Below are positions 50,969-60,426 of a stretch of 64,000 nucleotides of DNA, piece by piece. A program made the translations under genes and the position numbers. Source of the DNA: Alphaproteobacteria bacterium (GTDB lineage: Bacteria; Pseudomonadota; Alphaproteobacteria; UBA6615); assembly GCA_021774445.1 (NCBI GenBank), contig JAJFJA010000033.1, positions 28,498 to 92,497 on the forward strand. The letters run 5' to 3'. The notes beneath the pieces are model-generated. The model was given only the letters and a program-made list of their open reading frames with translations, made no database searches and was not told the origin of the DNA. The number at the start of each line of letters is the position of its first letter. The first letter of the stretch is position 1.

Positions 50969-52993
50969 CTAAATATCGATTTCCTCGACGAAACGGGCGT
51001 TTTCTTGGATGAAGGTGAAGCGCTCTTCAGGCTTGCGGCCCATGAGACGCTCGACCAAGCGCGTGGTCTCCCGGGCTGCGTCGGCGTGCTCCGGATCGAG
51101 GGCATTGGGCAAATCGACACGAAGAAGCGTACGGTGCGCCGGATCCATCGTGGTTTCTTTAAGCTGTGCCGCAGGCATCTCGCCTAAACCCTTGAAACGG
51201 CTGATGTCGACTTTGCCGCGACCGTTGAAACGCTCCTTCATCAGGCGCTCACGATCGGCGTCGTCGATGGCATAGACGGTGTCGCCGCCCTGACTTATCC
51301 GGTAGAGCGGCGGTACGGCCAGATAAAGTCGGCCGTCGGCAACCAAGCCGGGGATTTGGCGATAAAAGAATGTCATCAGGAGGGCTGCGATGTGCGCGCC
51401 GTCGACATCGGCATCGGTCATGATGATGATGCGTTCGTAGCGCAGATTATCGGCCTTGTAGTCCTTACCGGCGCCACAGCCGAGGGCCTGCATCAGATCG
51501 CGCAATTCCTGGTTGGCATGCAGCTTCTCGGCTGAAGCGCTGGCGACATTGAGGATTTTGCCGCGCAACGGCAGGATCGCCTGGGTTTCGCGCTTACGTG
51601 CCTGCTTCGCCGACCCGCCGGCGGAGTCGCCCTCCACTAGGAACAACTCCGTGCCCTCAGGGGTGTTGCGGCTACAGTCGGTCAGCTTGCCCGGCAGGTG
51701 GGTACGGCGCGTCGCGCTCTTGCGTTTGAGCTCGCGGGACTGGCGGCGACGCAGCCGGTCCTCAGCGCGTTCGAGCGCAGACTCCAACAAGGCATTAGCG
51801 CTCTGGCGATCGTTGGATAGCCAGTGGTCAAAGTGGTCCTTGATCTGGCCTTCGACCAACCGCGTCGCCTCCGGCATCGAGAGCCGTTCCTTGGTCTGGC
51901 CCTGGAATTGGGGATCGCGGATGAAGAGAGACAGGAGGATGCCGGCGCCATCGACAACATCCTCGGTTGTGATAACGGTCGACCGGCGATTACCAACGAG
52001 TTCGCCATAAGCCTTAAGGCCCCGGGCGAGGGCGGTGCGGACGCCGGTTTCGTGACTGCCGCCCGACGGTGTCGGTACGGTATTGCAATAGGACTCACAA
52101 AAACCCTCGCCGTCCAGGGGCCAGCAAACGGCCCATTCGACCCGGCCGGCGAGGTCGCCGAACTTGGCATCGCCGCCGAATACTTCAGGGGCGACAAGAT
52201 GGCGGTTGGTCATCGTCGCGCGCAGATAGTCGTGGAGGCCGCCGGGGAAGTGGAATGTCTCCTTCTCCGCAACGTCGCCGCCGGAAAGCAGTGACGGATC
52301 GCAAACCCAACGGATCTGAACGCCGCGGTAGAGATAGGCCTTTGAGCGCGCCATGCGATAGAGCCGCGCCGGCTTGAAGCGGGCGGTCTCGCCGAAGATC
52401 TGCGGGTCGGGGTGAAATGTCACATTGGTGCCGCGGCGGTTTTGAATCGGCCCCAGGTCCTGCAGCTTGTTAACCGGCGCGCCGCGACTGTATTCCTGGC
52501 TCCATAGGCGCCGGTCACGCGCGACCTCGATGCGTAGCCAGTCGGATAAGGCGTTGACGACGCTGATGCCGACGCCATGCAATCCGCCGGATGTCTGATA
52601 TGCCTTGCCGTCAAACTTGCCACCGGAATGGAGGGTCGTGAGGATGACTTCAAGTGCGGACTTGTCGCGGAACTTCGGGTGGCGGTCGACCGGAACGCCG
52701 CGACCGTTGTCGGTGACGGTCAAGCTGCCGTCGGCATGGAGCAGCACCTCGATGCGGTCGGCATGGCCGGACACGGCCTCGTCCATGGCGTTGTCGATCA
52801 CCTCCGCCGCGAGATGATGCAGGGCGCGCTCGTCGGTGCCGCCGATATACATACCCGGGCGGCGGCGTACAGGCTCCAGGCCCTCAAGAACCTCGATGTC
52901 TTTGGCGGAATATGATCCGCCGCCTTGCGGCCCCACACTGAACAGGTCATTGGTGGCGCCGCGCCGGGATTGGGACACTCTTCGCTGCCTCAT
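50969..52993 (-). CDS. parE: DNA topoisomerase IV subunit B
   Basis: A 674-residue type IIA topoisomerase ATPase subunit. GHKL motifs: EVIDNAMDEAVSGHADRI, VTDNGRGVPVD, YQTSGGLHGVGISVVNALS. TOPRIM: EGDSAGGSAKQARKRETQAILPLRGKILNV and IIMTDADVDGAHIAALL. C-terminus RFKGLGEMPAAQLKETTMDP. The short length (no GyrB insertion) and the MYIGGTDERALHHLAAEV stretch identify ParE. ATG 52993 is chosen; the open frame extends 39 codons upstream without similarity. Confidence 0.96.
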   Translation of the reverse strand: MRQRRVSQSRRGATNDLFSVGPQGGGSYSAKDIEVLEGLEPVRRRPGMYIGGTDERALHHLAAEVIDNAMDEAVSGHADRIEVLLHADGSLTVTDNGRGVPVDRHPKFRDKSALEVILTTLHSGGKFDGKAYQTSGGLHGVGISVVNALSDWLRIEVARDRRLWSQEYSRGAPVNKLQDLGPIQNRRGTNVTFHPDPQIFGETARFKPARLYRMARSKAYLYRGVQIRWVCDPSLLSGGDVAEKETFHFPGGLHDYLRATMTNRHLVAPEVFGGDAKFGDLAGRVEWAVCWPLDGEGFCESYCNTVPTPSGGSHETGVRTALARGLKAYGELVGNRRSTVITTEDVVDGAGILLSLFIRDPQFQGQTKERLSMPEATRLVEGQIKDHFDHWLSNDRQSANALLESALERAEDRLRRRQSRELKRKSATRRTHLPGKLTDCSRNTPEGTELFLVEGDSAGGSAKQARKRETQAILPLRGKILNVASASAEKLHANQELRDLMQALGCGAGKDYKADNLRYERIIIMTDADVDGAHIAALLMTFFYRQIPGLVADGRLYLAVPPLYRISQGGDTVYAIDDADRERLMKERFNGRGKVDISRFKGLGEMPAAQLKETTMDPAHRTLLRVDLPNALDPEHADAARETTRLVERLMGRKPEERFTFIQENARFVEEIDI

Positions 52994-53089
52994 GCAGTGT
53001 TTTCGGGAAGTGGGCGGCACGATATCTTGTGGCAATGGTGGCTGGCAAGAGCTAGCTACCACGTAGTGGCTAAAGCAATGGAGGTTGGC

Positions 53090-53473
53090 TTGAACAGTGA
53101 TGAGCCGCAAGGCGAACTGGCCATACGGACCGCAGCAATGCCGGCCGACACGAACGCGAATGGCGACATTTTCGGCGGCTGGCTGCTGGCGCAGATGGAT
53201 ATTGCCGGTGGCATCACCGCGGCCGGAGTCGCCGGCGGGCGGGTGGTTACGGTCGGAATAGAGTCAATGCAGTTTCACCGCCCGGTGTTCGTCGGCGACG
53301 TGTTGTGTGCCTATGCCGACCTGTTGCGGGTCGGGACCACATCGCTGACGTTTCGGATCCAGGCCTGGGTGATTCGACAAAATGGTGGTGTTCGCGTCAA
53401 AGTTACCGAAGGGGTCTTTACCTATGTCGCGGTCGATGATGAACGTAAGCCGAGGCCGGTCCGGCTGCAGTAG
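53090..53473 (+). CDS. Acyl-CoA thioesterase, YciA-like hotdog fold
   Basis: A 127-residue hotdog thioesterase: MPADTNANGDIFGGWLLAQMDIAGGITA (catalytic Asp region), ESMQFHRPVFVGDVLCAYADL. Length and motifs fit YciA, a broad-range acyl-CoA hydrolase. I prefer the TTG at 53090, which has GGAGG 5 bases upstream; an in-frame ATG at 53078 would overlap that site. It diverges from parE. Confidence 0.9.
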   Translation: MNSDEPQGELAIRTAAMPADTNANGDIFGGWLLAQMDIAGGITAAGVAGGRVVTVGIESMQFHRPVFVGDVLCAYADLLRVGTTSLTFRIQAWVIRQNGGVRVKVTEGVFTYVAVDDERKPRPVRLQ

Positions 53474-53497
53474 CTACTGGTTGAATGGAGGGTAAGC

Positions 53498-53866
53498 ATG
53501 CGATTGGCGATATTCGGATCGATAGTCTTGATGGTGGCTTTTGCGGCGCCCGCCCTTGGTCAGGGAGCCCAAATCGTCGATGCCACCGCGGCGTCACAGG
53601 GGGAGGGAGTCTGGCGGTTCGACGTGACCGTGCGTCATGACGATAGCGGCTGGGAGGATTATGCCGACGCCTGGGAGGTCCTGACGACCAGCGGAGAGAT
53701 ATTGGGTAAGAGGGTGCTGCTGCATCCGCATGTCAATGAACAGCCGTTTACCCGGTCGCTCGGGGGCGTCAAGATTCCGGCCGGGACGAGCCAGGTGGTG
53801 ATTCGGGCCCATGATAACGTCGATGGTTATAGCGGCAACGAGTTCATGCTTGAATTGCCGCAGTAG
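53498..53866 (+). CDS. Exported protein of unknown function
   Basis: A 122-residue exported protein (signal peptide LMVAFAAPALGQG). The mature part is beta-rich with a run (VWRFDVTVRHDDSGWEDYADAWEVLTTSGEILGKRVLLHPHVNEQPFTRSLGGVKIPAGTSQVVIRAHD read in pieces) that suggests an Ig-like or C2-like fold; WRFDVTVRHDDSGWEDYAD is the best marker. GGAGGG lies before the ATG. It starts 24 bases after the thioesterase gene and may be cotranscribed. Confidence 0.8.
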   Translation: MRLAIFGSIVLMVAFAAPALGQGAQIVDATAASQGEGVWRFDVTVRHDDSGWEDYADAWEVLTTSGEILGKRVLLHPHVNEQPFTRSLGGVKIPAGTSQVVIRAHDNVDGYSGNEFMLELPQ

Positions 53867-53884
53867 AGCGATGGGTGTTGGCGT

Positions 53885-55258
53885 CTAGGACAGCGTGTCG
53901 TTGGCGCGCTCGGCGGCGCTGACGCCGCTCAGGTAGGCGCCGTGCACCGTCCCGTGATAAGCGAACGTCGTATGCTCCCCCGCGAGGAAGACGCGATCTG
54001 CGATTGGTGCGGTCAGCCGGTCGAAATCTTGCGGCTTGGCACCCAGGCTGGCGTAGGAATAGGCGCCTTTGCTGAAGGGGTTCCGGGACCATCGTGTCAG
54101 CCGATACGCCGACGGTTCGCCAACGTGACCGCCAAACATAGTGCGGACCGCCTGAAGCGCGTCAGCGACCATTTCCGGATCGCTTAGTTGCTCGACCCGT
54201 TTGGCATAGGTGCCGACACTAATCCCGAGAAGAATGTTTTCGTCGGAAAATGTGCGGTAGTTCAAGAAATAGTTCCAACGACCCCGCTGCTGGGTCATGA
54301 GACCAAAATACTGGATATCGGTCGGCCAAAAGGGGCGGTCGAATTTGAGCGCGATCTTCGTGACGTTGCCCATCTTGAGGCGCGAAATCAGCTGCCGATG
54401 GGTTTCGGGTAAGGGTGGGGAAAATCGGATGTCATCGCTCTTGAGGACACCGAGAGGGCAGGTGCATATCACCGTGCGAGCGGTAAATCGGGTGCCGTCC
54501 GCCTGAACTACGACGCTGCCGGGTCGGTCATATTCGACGCTTTCGACCGGATGGTTGAGGCGAATGTCGATGCCGTGCCCGAGTTGGTCCAGTATGCCAC
54601 CGTATCCGGTCAGGAGAACAACGTCGGCACCGTCAAACGCTTCGTCTTCATCGAAATAGAGAGCCGATAGGTCGTCGATCGGGCCACCGGTATCGAATTC
54701 TGTGTAGGCCGACGTCATCCACGCCAAGGTCGGGTCTTTTGCGGCAGCAGGGGAGATCCGGCGGATCGCCTGTTCTAGGGATTGATCGGTATCGAATTCG
54801 TCGTCGATCTCGCGATACAGACGCTGGAGTTCCGTGCCCGATGTGACGATATCTTCGTAATCCAATTCGACGCCGGACGGTGAGAAGATAGCGAAGCTGT
54901 CGTCATTCGTGACGAAGGTGCGTGCGTTCGCAACGTCTGCGAGCTTGCTGATCGGGTTGCCTTGCGGGCCATGGACCCAACCGGCGCCGATTTCGAAGGG
55001 TGCGCCGAGGCCCCAGTCCGTTTGTATTCGGCCGCCGATATTGCCGGTTGCTTCGAGGATCAAGACGGAGCGCCCTTCATCGGCGAGGGTTTTCGCCGCT
55101 GCCAGGCCGGCGATACCAGCGCCGATGACTATGGCATCGAAGGTTGTTGGCGCACCTCGGGCGGCCATTGGCAAAAAGCCAATTGCCACGGCGGCGTTAG
55201 AGCCGAGGTGTAGAAAACCGCGGCGGGTTAGAGAGGTGCCTTGCTTGCTGAACTTCAT
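53885..55258 (-). CDS. Flavin-containing amine oxidase, Tat-exported
   Basis: A 457-residue FAD amine oxidase. The N-terminus LTRRGFLHLGSNAAVAIGF is a Tat signal with RR. FAD motif: AIVIGAGIAGLAAAKTLADEGRS, then ATGNIGGRIQTD. The C-terminal FLAGEHTTFAYHGTVHGAYLSG closes the FAD site. It would oxidise an amine (polyamine, amino acid) in the periplasm. ATG 55258 is chosen at the Tat signal start. Confidence 0.9.
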   Translation of the reverse strand: MKFSKQGTSLTRRGFLHLGSNAAVAIGFLPMAARGAPTTFDAIVIGAGIAGLAAAKTLADEGRSVLILEATGNIGGRIQTDWGLGAPFEIGAGWVHGPQGNPISKLADVANARTFVTNDDSFAIFSPSGVELDYEDIVTSGTELQRLYREIDDEFDTDQSLEQAIRRISPAAAKDPTLAWMTSAYTEFDTGGPIDDLSALYFDEDEAFDGADVVLLTGYGGILDQLGHGIDIRLNHPVESVEYDRPGSVVVQADGTRFTARTVICTCPLGVLKSDDIRFSPPLPETHRQLISRLKMGNVTKIALKFDRPFWPTDIQYFGLMTQQRGRWNYFLNYRTFSDENILLGISVGTYAKRVEQLSDPEMVADALQAVRTMFGGHVGEPSAYRLTRWSRNPFSKGAYSYASLGAKPQDFDRLTAPIADRVFLAGEHTTFAYHGTVHGAYLSGVSAAERANDTLS

Positions 55259-55331
55259 CGACGGGCCGTGCCGTGAGTTGACCGAGGATGTCAATAGTCC
55301 CGCCGGTGCGGGCCCTTCGAATGCTAAAAAT

Positions 55332-55359
55332 GGGCCGCGTCGCGTCGGCGGCGCGGCCC
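55332..55359 (-). terminator. Rho-independent terminator with no gene before it
   Basis: An 8-bp stem GGGCCGCG / CGCGGCCC with a 12-base GC-rich loop, followed on the minus strand by TTTTTA. No recognisable minus-strand gene lies between it and 55588, which suggests a small transcript of 100-200 bases. Confidence 0.65.
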
Positions 55360-55588
55360 AAGTCTAGGGAGGAAACGCCCATGGCTGGGCAATGGGCGCG
55401 GGGATGACACGCCCAAGACACCACTATGGCGGACAACGACTAAAAATCGGTTGATTTGTCTGTCGCTGGTCAAAAAAAACGGTCGCGATTCAAAGAAATT
55501 TACCAATCAAAGTTTAGCTAAGTATTTTGTTAACCATTGTCGGTTCATGTTTTTACTGTGAGACAACATCAAAACTGAGTGGTTTTTC
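55360..55588. other. Gene-free stretch, possible small RNA
   Basis: Part of a 330-base gap between the amine oxidase and the small gene at 55589. It is AT-richer than its surroundings near 55440-55590 (promoter of the next gene) and contains short inverted repeats such as GCCCATGGCTGGGC at 55377-55390. With the terminator at 55332-55359 on the minus strand it could encode a small RNA; no conserved family is recognised. Confidence 0.35.
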
Positions 55589-55864
55589 ATGGACCGACGA
55601 GAATATGCTGAGACCTTGAGAGAGCATGCCCGCCTAACATGGGATCTGGCTGAAAAAGCTGATCAGGAGGGAAATGCCGAGCTTAGCCGCGAACTGCTAC
55701 AGTTGGCGAGAGATACCGAAATGAGAGCCATGTCGACCTGGCCGGTGAAACTGCATCAGACAATCGGTCCGGAGCAGGACGCGGTCGATGGTGAAGAGGC
55801 CGAACCGCTGCCGGCAATCCGGCTCATCAAGCGACCGGCGATGGCCTCAGGGGCGCAATCGTAG
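55589..55864 (+). CDS. Small helical protein of unknown function
   Basis: A 91-residue soluble protein: RREYAETLREHARLTWDLAEKADQEGNAELSRELLQLARDTEM reads as a helix-turn-helix hairpin pair in tetratricopeptide style, followed by a polar tail. No family recognised. The upstream 100 bases are AT-rich and likely a promoter. It ends before a bidirectional terminator. Confidence 0.65.
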   Translation: MDRREYAETLREHARLTWDLAEKADQEGNAELSRELLQLARDTEMRAMSTWPVKLHQTIGPEQDAVDGEEAEPLPAIRLIKRPAMASGAQS

Positions 55865-55887
55865 GCTCGCCGGTGTACTAGGCGCAG

Positions 55888-55921
55888 AAAACGCCGCGCG
55901 GCGTCCGGCCGCACGGCGTTT
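55888..55921. terminator. Bidirectional terminator between the small gene and glnA
   Basis: Stem AAACGCCG / CGGCGTTT, with additional GC pairing in the loop, between convergent genes. The A/T ends of the stem give T-runs on both strands. Confidence 0.75.
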
Positions 55922-55946
55922 GCTTCTGTGGCTTCGCCGCTCTTCG

Positions 55947-57356
55947 TTACGACGAGTAATACATCTGAAATTCGATCGGATGGGGCGCCTGCTCGAAGGC
56001 CAGGACCTCTTCTTCCTTGAGGGCGATGTAGCCGTCGATGAGGTCGTCACCCATCACCCCACCCTTCTTCAGGAATTCACGGTCGCTATCCAAAGACTCC
56101 AGGGCTTGGCGCAGCGAGCCGCATACGGTTGGCACGTCCTGTAGTTCCTCGGGTGGCAGATCATAGAGGTCCTTGTCCATCGGATCGCCCGGGTGGATCT
56201 TGTTCTCGATGCCGTCAAGGCCGGCCATCAGCATAGCTGAGAAGGTCAGGTACGGATTCGCTGTGGGGTCAGGGAAACGAACCTCCACGCGCTTGCCGTT
56301 CGGGCTGACGACATGTGGGATGCGGCAAGACGCCGACCGATTGCGCGCCGAGTAAGCCAGCAGCACCGGTGCCTCGAAACCGGGGACCAAGCGTTTGTAG
56401 CTGTTGGTCGTGGGGTTCGAGAAGGCATTGATGGCGCGGGCGTGTTTGATGATGCCGCCGATATAGTAAAGGCAGCTTTCGGACAGGTCAGCGTAACCGG
56501 TGCCGGCAAAGGAGGACTTGTTGTCCTTCCAGATCGACTGATGAATATGCATGCCCGAGCCGTTGTCGTTCATAACCGGCTTAGGCATGAACGTCGCCGT
56601 CTTGCCGTAAGTGGCGGCGACCATATGCACGACATATTTGTAGATCTGCATGTGGTCCGCGGTGCGGAGCAAGGTGTCGAACGTAAAGCCGAGCTCATTC
56701 TGGCTGGGCGCGACCTCATGATGGTGCTTCTCCATGCGCAGGCCCATTTGCATCATGGTGGTGACCATCTCGGCCCGAAGGTCCGTCATCGAGTCTACCG
56801 GCGGTACCGGAAAATAGCCGCCTTTGATGCCCGGACGGTGACCGAAATTTCCTTCCGGGAAATCATTGCCCGAGTTGTAGGGCCCTTCCTCGCTGTCGAT
56901 GCGATAGAAGCTGTGGTCCATATTCACGGCGTAGCGCACGTCGTCGAAGACGAAGAACTCGGCCTCGGGGCCGAAATAGGCGGTGTCGCCTATGCCACTG
57001 GATTTGAGATAGGCCTCGGCGCGCCGGGCCGTGCTGCGAGGATCGCGGGAGTAGGGCTCGCCGGTCGACGGCTCAACGATGTCGCAGAACAGAATCAACT
57101 GGGGCTGTGCGGGGAAAGGATCCATCACAGCGCTGGCAGGATCCGGCATCAGGATCATGTCGGACTCATGGATCGACTTCCAACCGGCGATCGAGGAGCC
57201 GTCGAACATGATACCGTCCGTAAACGCGTCCTCACCCATAGTGGACACATGCTGGGCGGTGTGCTGCCATTTGCCGCGCGGATCAGTAAAGCGGAGATCG
57301 ACGTACTGCACGTCGTTCTCCTTTATCATTTGCATTACGTTTTCTAAATCCGACAT
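55947..57356 (-). CDS. glnA: Glutamine synthetase type I
   Basis: A 469-residue GS-I enzyme making glutamine from glutamate and ammonia. Motifs: [16 protein letters not shown] (latch region), [16 protein letters not shown] (ammonium/glutamate binding), [13 protein letters not shown] (ATP) and DLYDLPPEE with the adenylylation Tyr. Length and the Tyr site show the GSI-beta type regulated by adenylylation. It follows glnB by 40 bases on the same strand, the usual alphaproteobacterial order. Confidence 0.98.
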   Translation of the reverse strand: MSDLENVMQMIKENDVQYVDLRFTDPRGKWQHTAQHVSTMGEDAFTDGIMFDGSSIAGWKSIHESDMILMPDPASAVMDPFPAQPQLILFCDIVEPSTGEPYSRDPRSTARRAEAYLKSSGIGDTAYFGPEAEFFVFDDVRYAVNMDHSFYRIDSEEGPYNSGNDFPEGNFGHRPGIKGGYFPVPPVDSMTDLRAEMVTTMMQMGLRMEKHHHEVAPSQNELGFTFDTLLRTADHMQIYKYVVHMVAATYGKTATFMPKPVMNDNGSGMHIHQSIWKDNKSSFAGTGYADLSESCLYYIGGIIKHARAINAFSNPTTNSYKRLVPGFEAPVLLAYSARNRSASCRIPHVVSPNGKRVEVRFPDPTANPYLTFSAMLMAGLDGIENKIHPGDPMDKDLYDLPPEELQDVPTVCGSLRQALESLDSDREFLKKGGVMGDDLIDGYIALKEEEVLAFEQAPHPIEFQMYYSS

Positions 57357-57396
57357 GATCTCGTCCCCGTGTTATTGGACCGCGCAGACGCGCGGT

Positions 57397-57780
<384 letters not shown>

Positions 57781-57811
57781 TCAAGGCTGCGATGGGTCGC
57801 GGCTTAGGGAA

Positions 57812-57828
57812 TGCACAGCCCGTGCCAA
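57812..57828 (-). promoter_or_regulatory. Sigma-54 promoter of glnBA
   Basis: On the minus strand: TTGGCAC-GGGCT-GTGCA, with an exact GG-N10-GC -24/-12 core and one mismatch to the consensus TTGGCACG-N4-TTGCA. The start would lie near 57801, leaving a leader of about 65 bases before glnB. Expression is thus under NtrC and nitrogen limitation. Confidence 0.85.
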
Positions 57829-57929
57829 TCGGTGGCCGGCGATATCTCGCGCGTTCGTGGCCCGGACGCTCCAAAACATGCCTAATAATTGGGCGGTTTG
57901 AGCAAGCGCTGGGCATTGGAGGTCGATCA

Positions 57930-59096
57930 TCAGACCAGCAGATCTCGGATACGGTCGATGGCGGCGAGGATATTCTGCTTGCTGTTGGCGTAGGAGAATC
58001 GCAGGTAGCCTTCACCATAGGCGCCAAAACTGGTGCCCGCGACCGTGGCGACAAAAGCCTCTTCAAGGAGGCGATTCTGCAGGGTCCGCGTGTCCATGCC
58101 GGTGCCGGTGATATTGGGGAAGGCGTAGAAGGCTCCCGTCGGTTTGCGGCAGGTGACGCCCGGCAGGCCGTTTAGGGCGTCGACGATGGCGTGGCGGCGG
58201 TCATCGAAGGCGGCGACCATGGTGTCGACGCTGTCTTGCGGTCCCTCGAGGGCGGCGATGCCGGCAAATTGGGCGGCCGCATTGACGCAGGAATGGCAGT
58301 TAACAGCCATTCGGGTCGCGCCCTCGATCAGCGATTTCGGCCAGACGCTGTATCCCAAGCGCCAGCCGGTCATGGCGTAGGTCTTGCTCCAGCCGTCGAG
58401 CAGGATCAAGCGGTCGCGCAAGCTCTCATAGGCGGTCAGGCTGGCGTGGGGCACGCCGTCATAGGTCATGCGGGCATAGATCTCATCGCTCATCACGGCG
58501 ACATGGGGGTGTGCTTCCAGGCCGGCTGCCAGTTTGTCCAGCTCGCTTTTCGACACCGTACCGCCGGTCGGATTGGCCGGGGAGTTAACGATCAGCAGGC
58601 GCGTCGCCGGCGTGATGAGATCGAGCACGGCCTCGGCATCAAAGGAAAAATCGCGGTCCTCCAGCAGCGGGATGGGCACCGGTTTGGCGCCGGAAAAGGC
58701 AATGACAGATTCATAGATCGGGAAGCCCGGATTGGGGTAGAGGATTTCGGCGCCGGGTTCGCCGAACATCATGATGGCGAAGAACATGGTCACCTTACCG
58801 CCGGGCACGACAAGAACCAGATCCGGGTCGATCTCGACATCGCGGTATTTTGCGATATCCGCGGCGACGGCTTCGCGGAGCTTGGGAATGCCGGGTGCGG
58901 GCGTGTAGCCATGATGGCCGTCGCGAAGGGCCTTGGTCGCTGCCTCGACGATATGGGGCGGGGTTTTGAAATCGGGTTGGCCGATGCCGAGGTTGATGAC
59001 GTCATGGCCGCTGCGCGCCAGCGCCTCGGCTCGGGCCAACACCTCAAAGGCGGTTTCGGTCCCTAACCGGCCCATTCGCTGTGCAACCTGCAGCAT
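57930..59096 (-). CDS. Class I/II PLP aminotransferase
   Basis: A 388-residue fold-type I aminotransferase: INLGIGQPDFKTPPHIVEAA, YPNPGFPIYES, NSPANPTGG (Asn-Pro), SDEIYARMTYDG and the PLP-lysine GWSKTYAMTGWRLGY. The Arg that binds the substrate carboxylate is in YLRFSYAN. Probably an aspartate- or aromatic-type aminotransferase. GAGG precedes the ATG. It diverges from the aminotransferase at 59215. Confidence 0.9.
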   Translation of the reverse strand: MLQVAQRMGRLGTETAFEVLARAEALARSGHDVINLGIGQPDFKTPPHIVEAATKALRDGHHGYTPAPGIPKLREAVAADIAKYRDVEIDPDLVLVVPGGKVTMFFAIMMFGEPGAEILYPNPGFPIYESVIAFSGAKPVPIPLLEDRDFSFDAEAVLDLITPATRLLIVNSPANPTGGTVSKSELDKLAAGLEAHPHVAVMSDEIYARMTYDGVPHASLTAYESLRDRLILLDGWSKTYAMTGWRLGYSVWPKSLIEGATRMAVNCHSCVNAAAQFAGIAALEGPQDSVDTMVAAFDDRRHAIVDALNGLPGVTCRKPTGAFYAFPNITGTGMDTRTLQNRLLEEAFVATVAGTSFGAYGEGYLRFSYANSKQNILAAIDRIRDLLV

Positions 59097-59214
59097 TCGT
59101 TCCTCGCCGTCCTTGCAGTTTCCGGCACTATGCCGGAGCTTGCGGGACGGGGCAAAAGCTTTGACCGCATCGCGTGTTGACGTTTAGATCTCTGTCTGGT
59201 TTCGGGAAAGGGCC

Positions 59215-60417
59215 ATGAAAGACGCAAACGCAATCCTGTCGGGTTACGGAACGACCGTGTTCGAGGTCATGAGCCGGCTGGCCATCGAGCATAAGGCGAT
59301 CAATCTGGGGCAGGGCTTTCCTGATGGGCGCGGCCCCGAAGATGTGCTGCAGGCCGCGGCTACGGCTCTATTGGAGAAACCCAACCAGTACCCGCCGATG
59401 CTGGGAATCCCCGAGCTCAGGAAGGCGGTGGCGGTGCATAACAAGCGCTTCTACGGGCTCGAGGTCGACTGGCAGAGCGAGGTGATGGTGACATCGGGGG
59501 CGACCGAGGCATTGGCCGCCTGTCTGTTCGGGTTGATCAATCCCGGCGACGAAGTGGTGCTGATCGAGCCGCTATATGACAGCTACCTGCCGATGGTGCG
59601 GCGGGCCGGCGGAATACCCAAGCTGGTCCGGATCGAGCCGCCAGATTGGGCCTTGCCGCTGGAGGCACTGGCCGAGGCGTTCAGTCCGCGGACCAAATTG
59701 CTGTTGCTAAACACGCCGCATAACCCCGCCGGCAAGGTCTTTTCGAAAGACGATCTGCTGTTTCTGTCGGATCTGCTGGAGAAATACGACGCCTATGCGG
59801 TGTGCGACGAGGTCTATGAGCACATAATCTATGACGGCCGGGCGCATGTGCCGATGATCACCTTGCCCGGTATGCGTGAGCGCTGTTTGCGCATCGGATC
59901 CGCCGGCAAGACCTTCTCCCTAACGGGGTGGAAAGTCGGCTATGTGACCACGGCCCCCGGATTGCTGGCGCCGATCTCAAAAGCGCATCAATTTCAGATC
60001 TTCACGACGCCGCCGAACCTGCAGCATGCGGCGGCCTACGGTCTTGGCCTCGGGGACGATTATTTCGCCGGGTTGAGGGCCGAGATGCAGGCGAAGCGGG
60101 ATCGCTTGAGCGTCGGTCTCAGGGCCATCGGTTTCGATGTGTTGCCCTGTGAGGGAACCTATTTTCTGACGGCGGGGTTCGGTGACCTGCCGGTAAAGGG
60201 CGCGGATGTGGATATCTGCCGCATGCTTACCGTGGAAGCCGGGGTGACGCTGATTCCCATGGGTGCGTTCTATCAGGAGGGCGATCTGGAGGGGTTTGTG
60301 CGGTTCTGCTTTTGCAAGGCCGACGCGGTGCTTGACGAGGCCGTGGCGCGGCTAGCGAGGCATTTTGGCGTATCGGTGCCGGCCGGCGACGCGGCCCGTG
60401 ACGCCGCATCCGGTTAG
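59215..60417 (+). CDS. Class I aminotransferase (kynurenine/methionine type)
   Basis: A 400-residue aminotransferase with INLGQGFPDGRGPEDVLQAA, the NTPHNPAGKVF motif, CDEVYEHIIYDG and the PLP-lysine SAGKTFSLTGWKVGY. GQGFPD and TFSLTGWKVG are typical of the YbdL / kynurenine aminotransferase group. The acyl-CoA synthetase gene starts 9 bases after its stop, so the two form an operon, for example for breakdown of an amino acid via its keto acid. Confidence 0.9.
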   Translation: MKDANAILSGYGTTVFEVMSRLAIEHKAINLGQGFPDGRGPEDVLQAAATALLEKPNQYPPMLGIPELRKAVAVHNKRFYGLEVDWQSEVMVTSGATEALAACLFGLINPGDEVVLIEPLYDSYLPMVRRAGGIPKLVRIEPPDWALPLEALAEAFSPRTKLLLLNTPHNPAGKVFSKDDLLFLSDLLEKYDAYAVCDEVYEHIIYDGRAHVPMITLPGMRERCLRIGSAGKTFSLTGWKVGYVTTAPGLLAPISKAHQFQIFTTPPNLQHAAAYGLGLGDDYFAGLRAEMQAKRDRLSVGLRAIGFDVLPCEGTYFLTAGFGDLPVKGADVDICRMLTVEAGVTLIPMGAFYQEGDLEGFVRFCFCKADAVLDEAVARLARHFGVSVPAGDAARDAASG

Positions 60418-60426
60418 TACGGGGCG

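Noticed and set aside
55324..55506. A 60-codon minus-strand frame before the orphan terminator
   Set aside because: It runs through the terminator itself and has no ribosome-binding site or protein-like composition.
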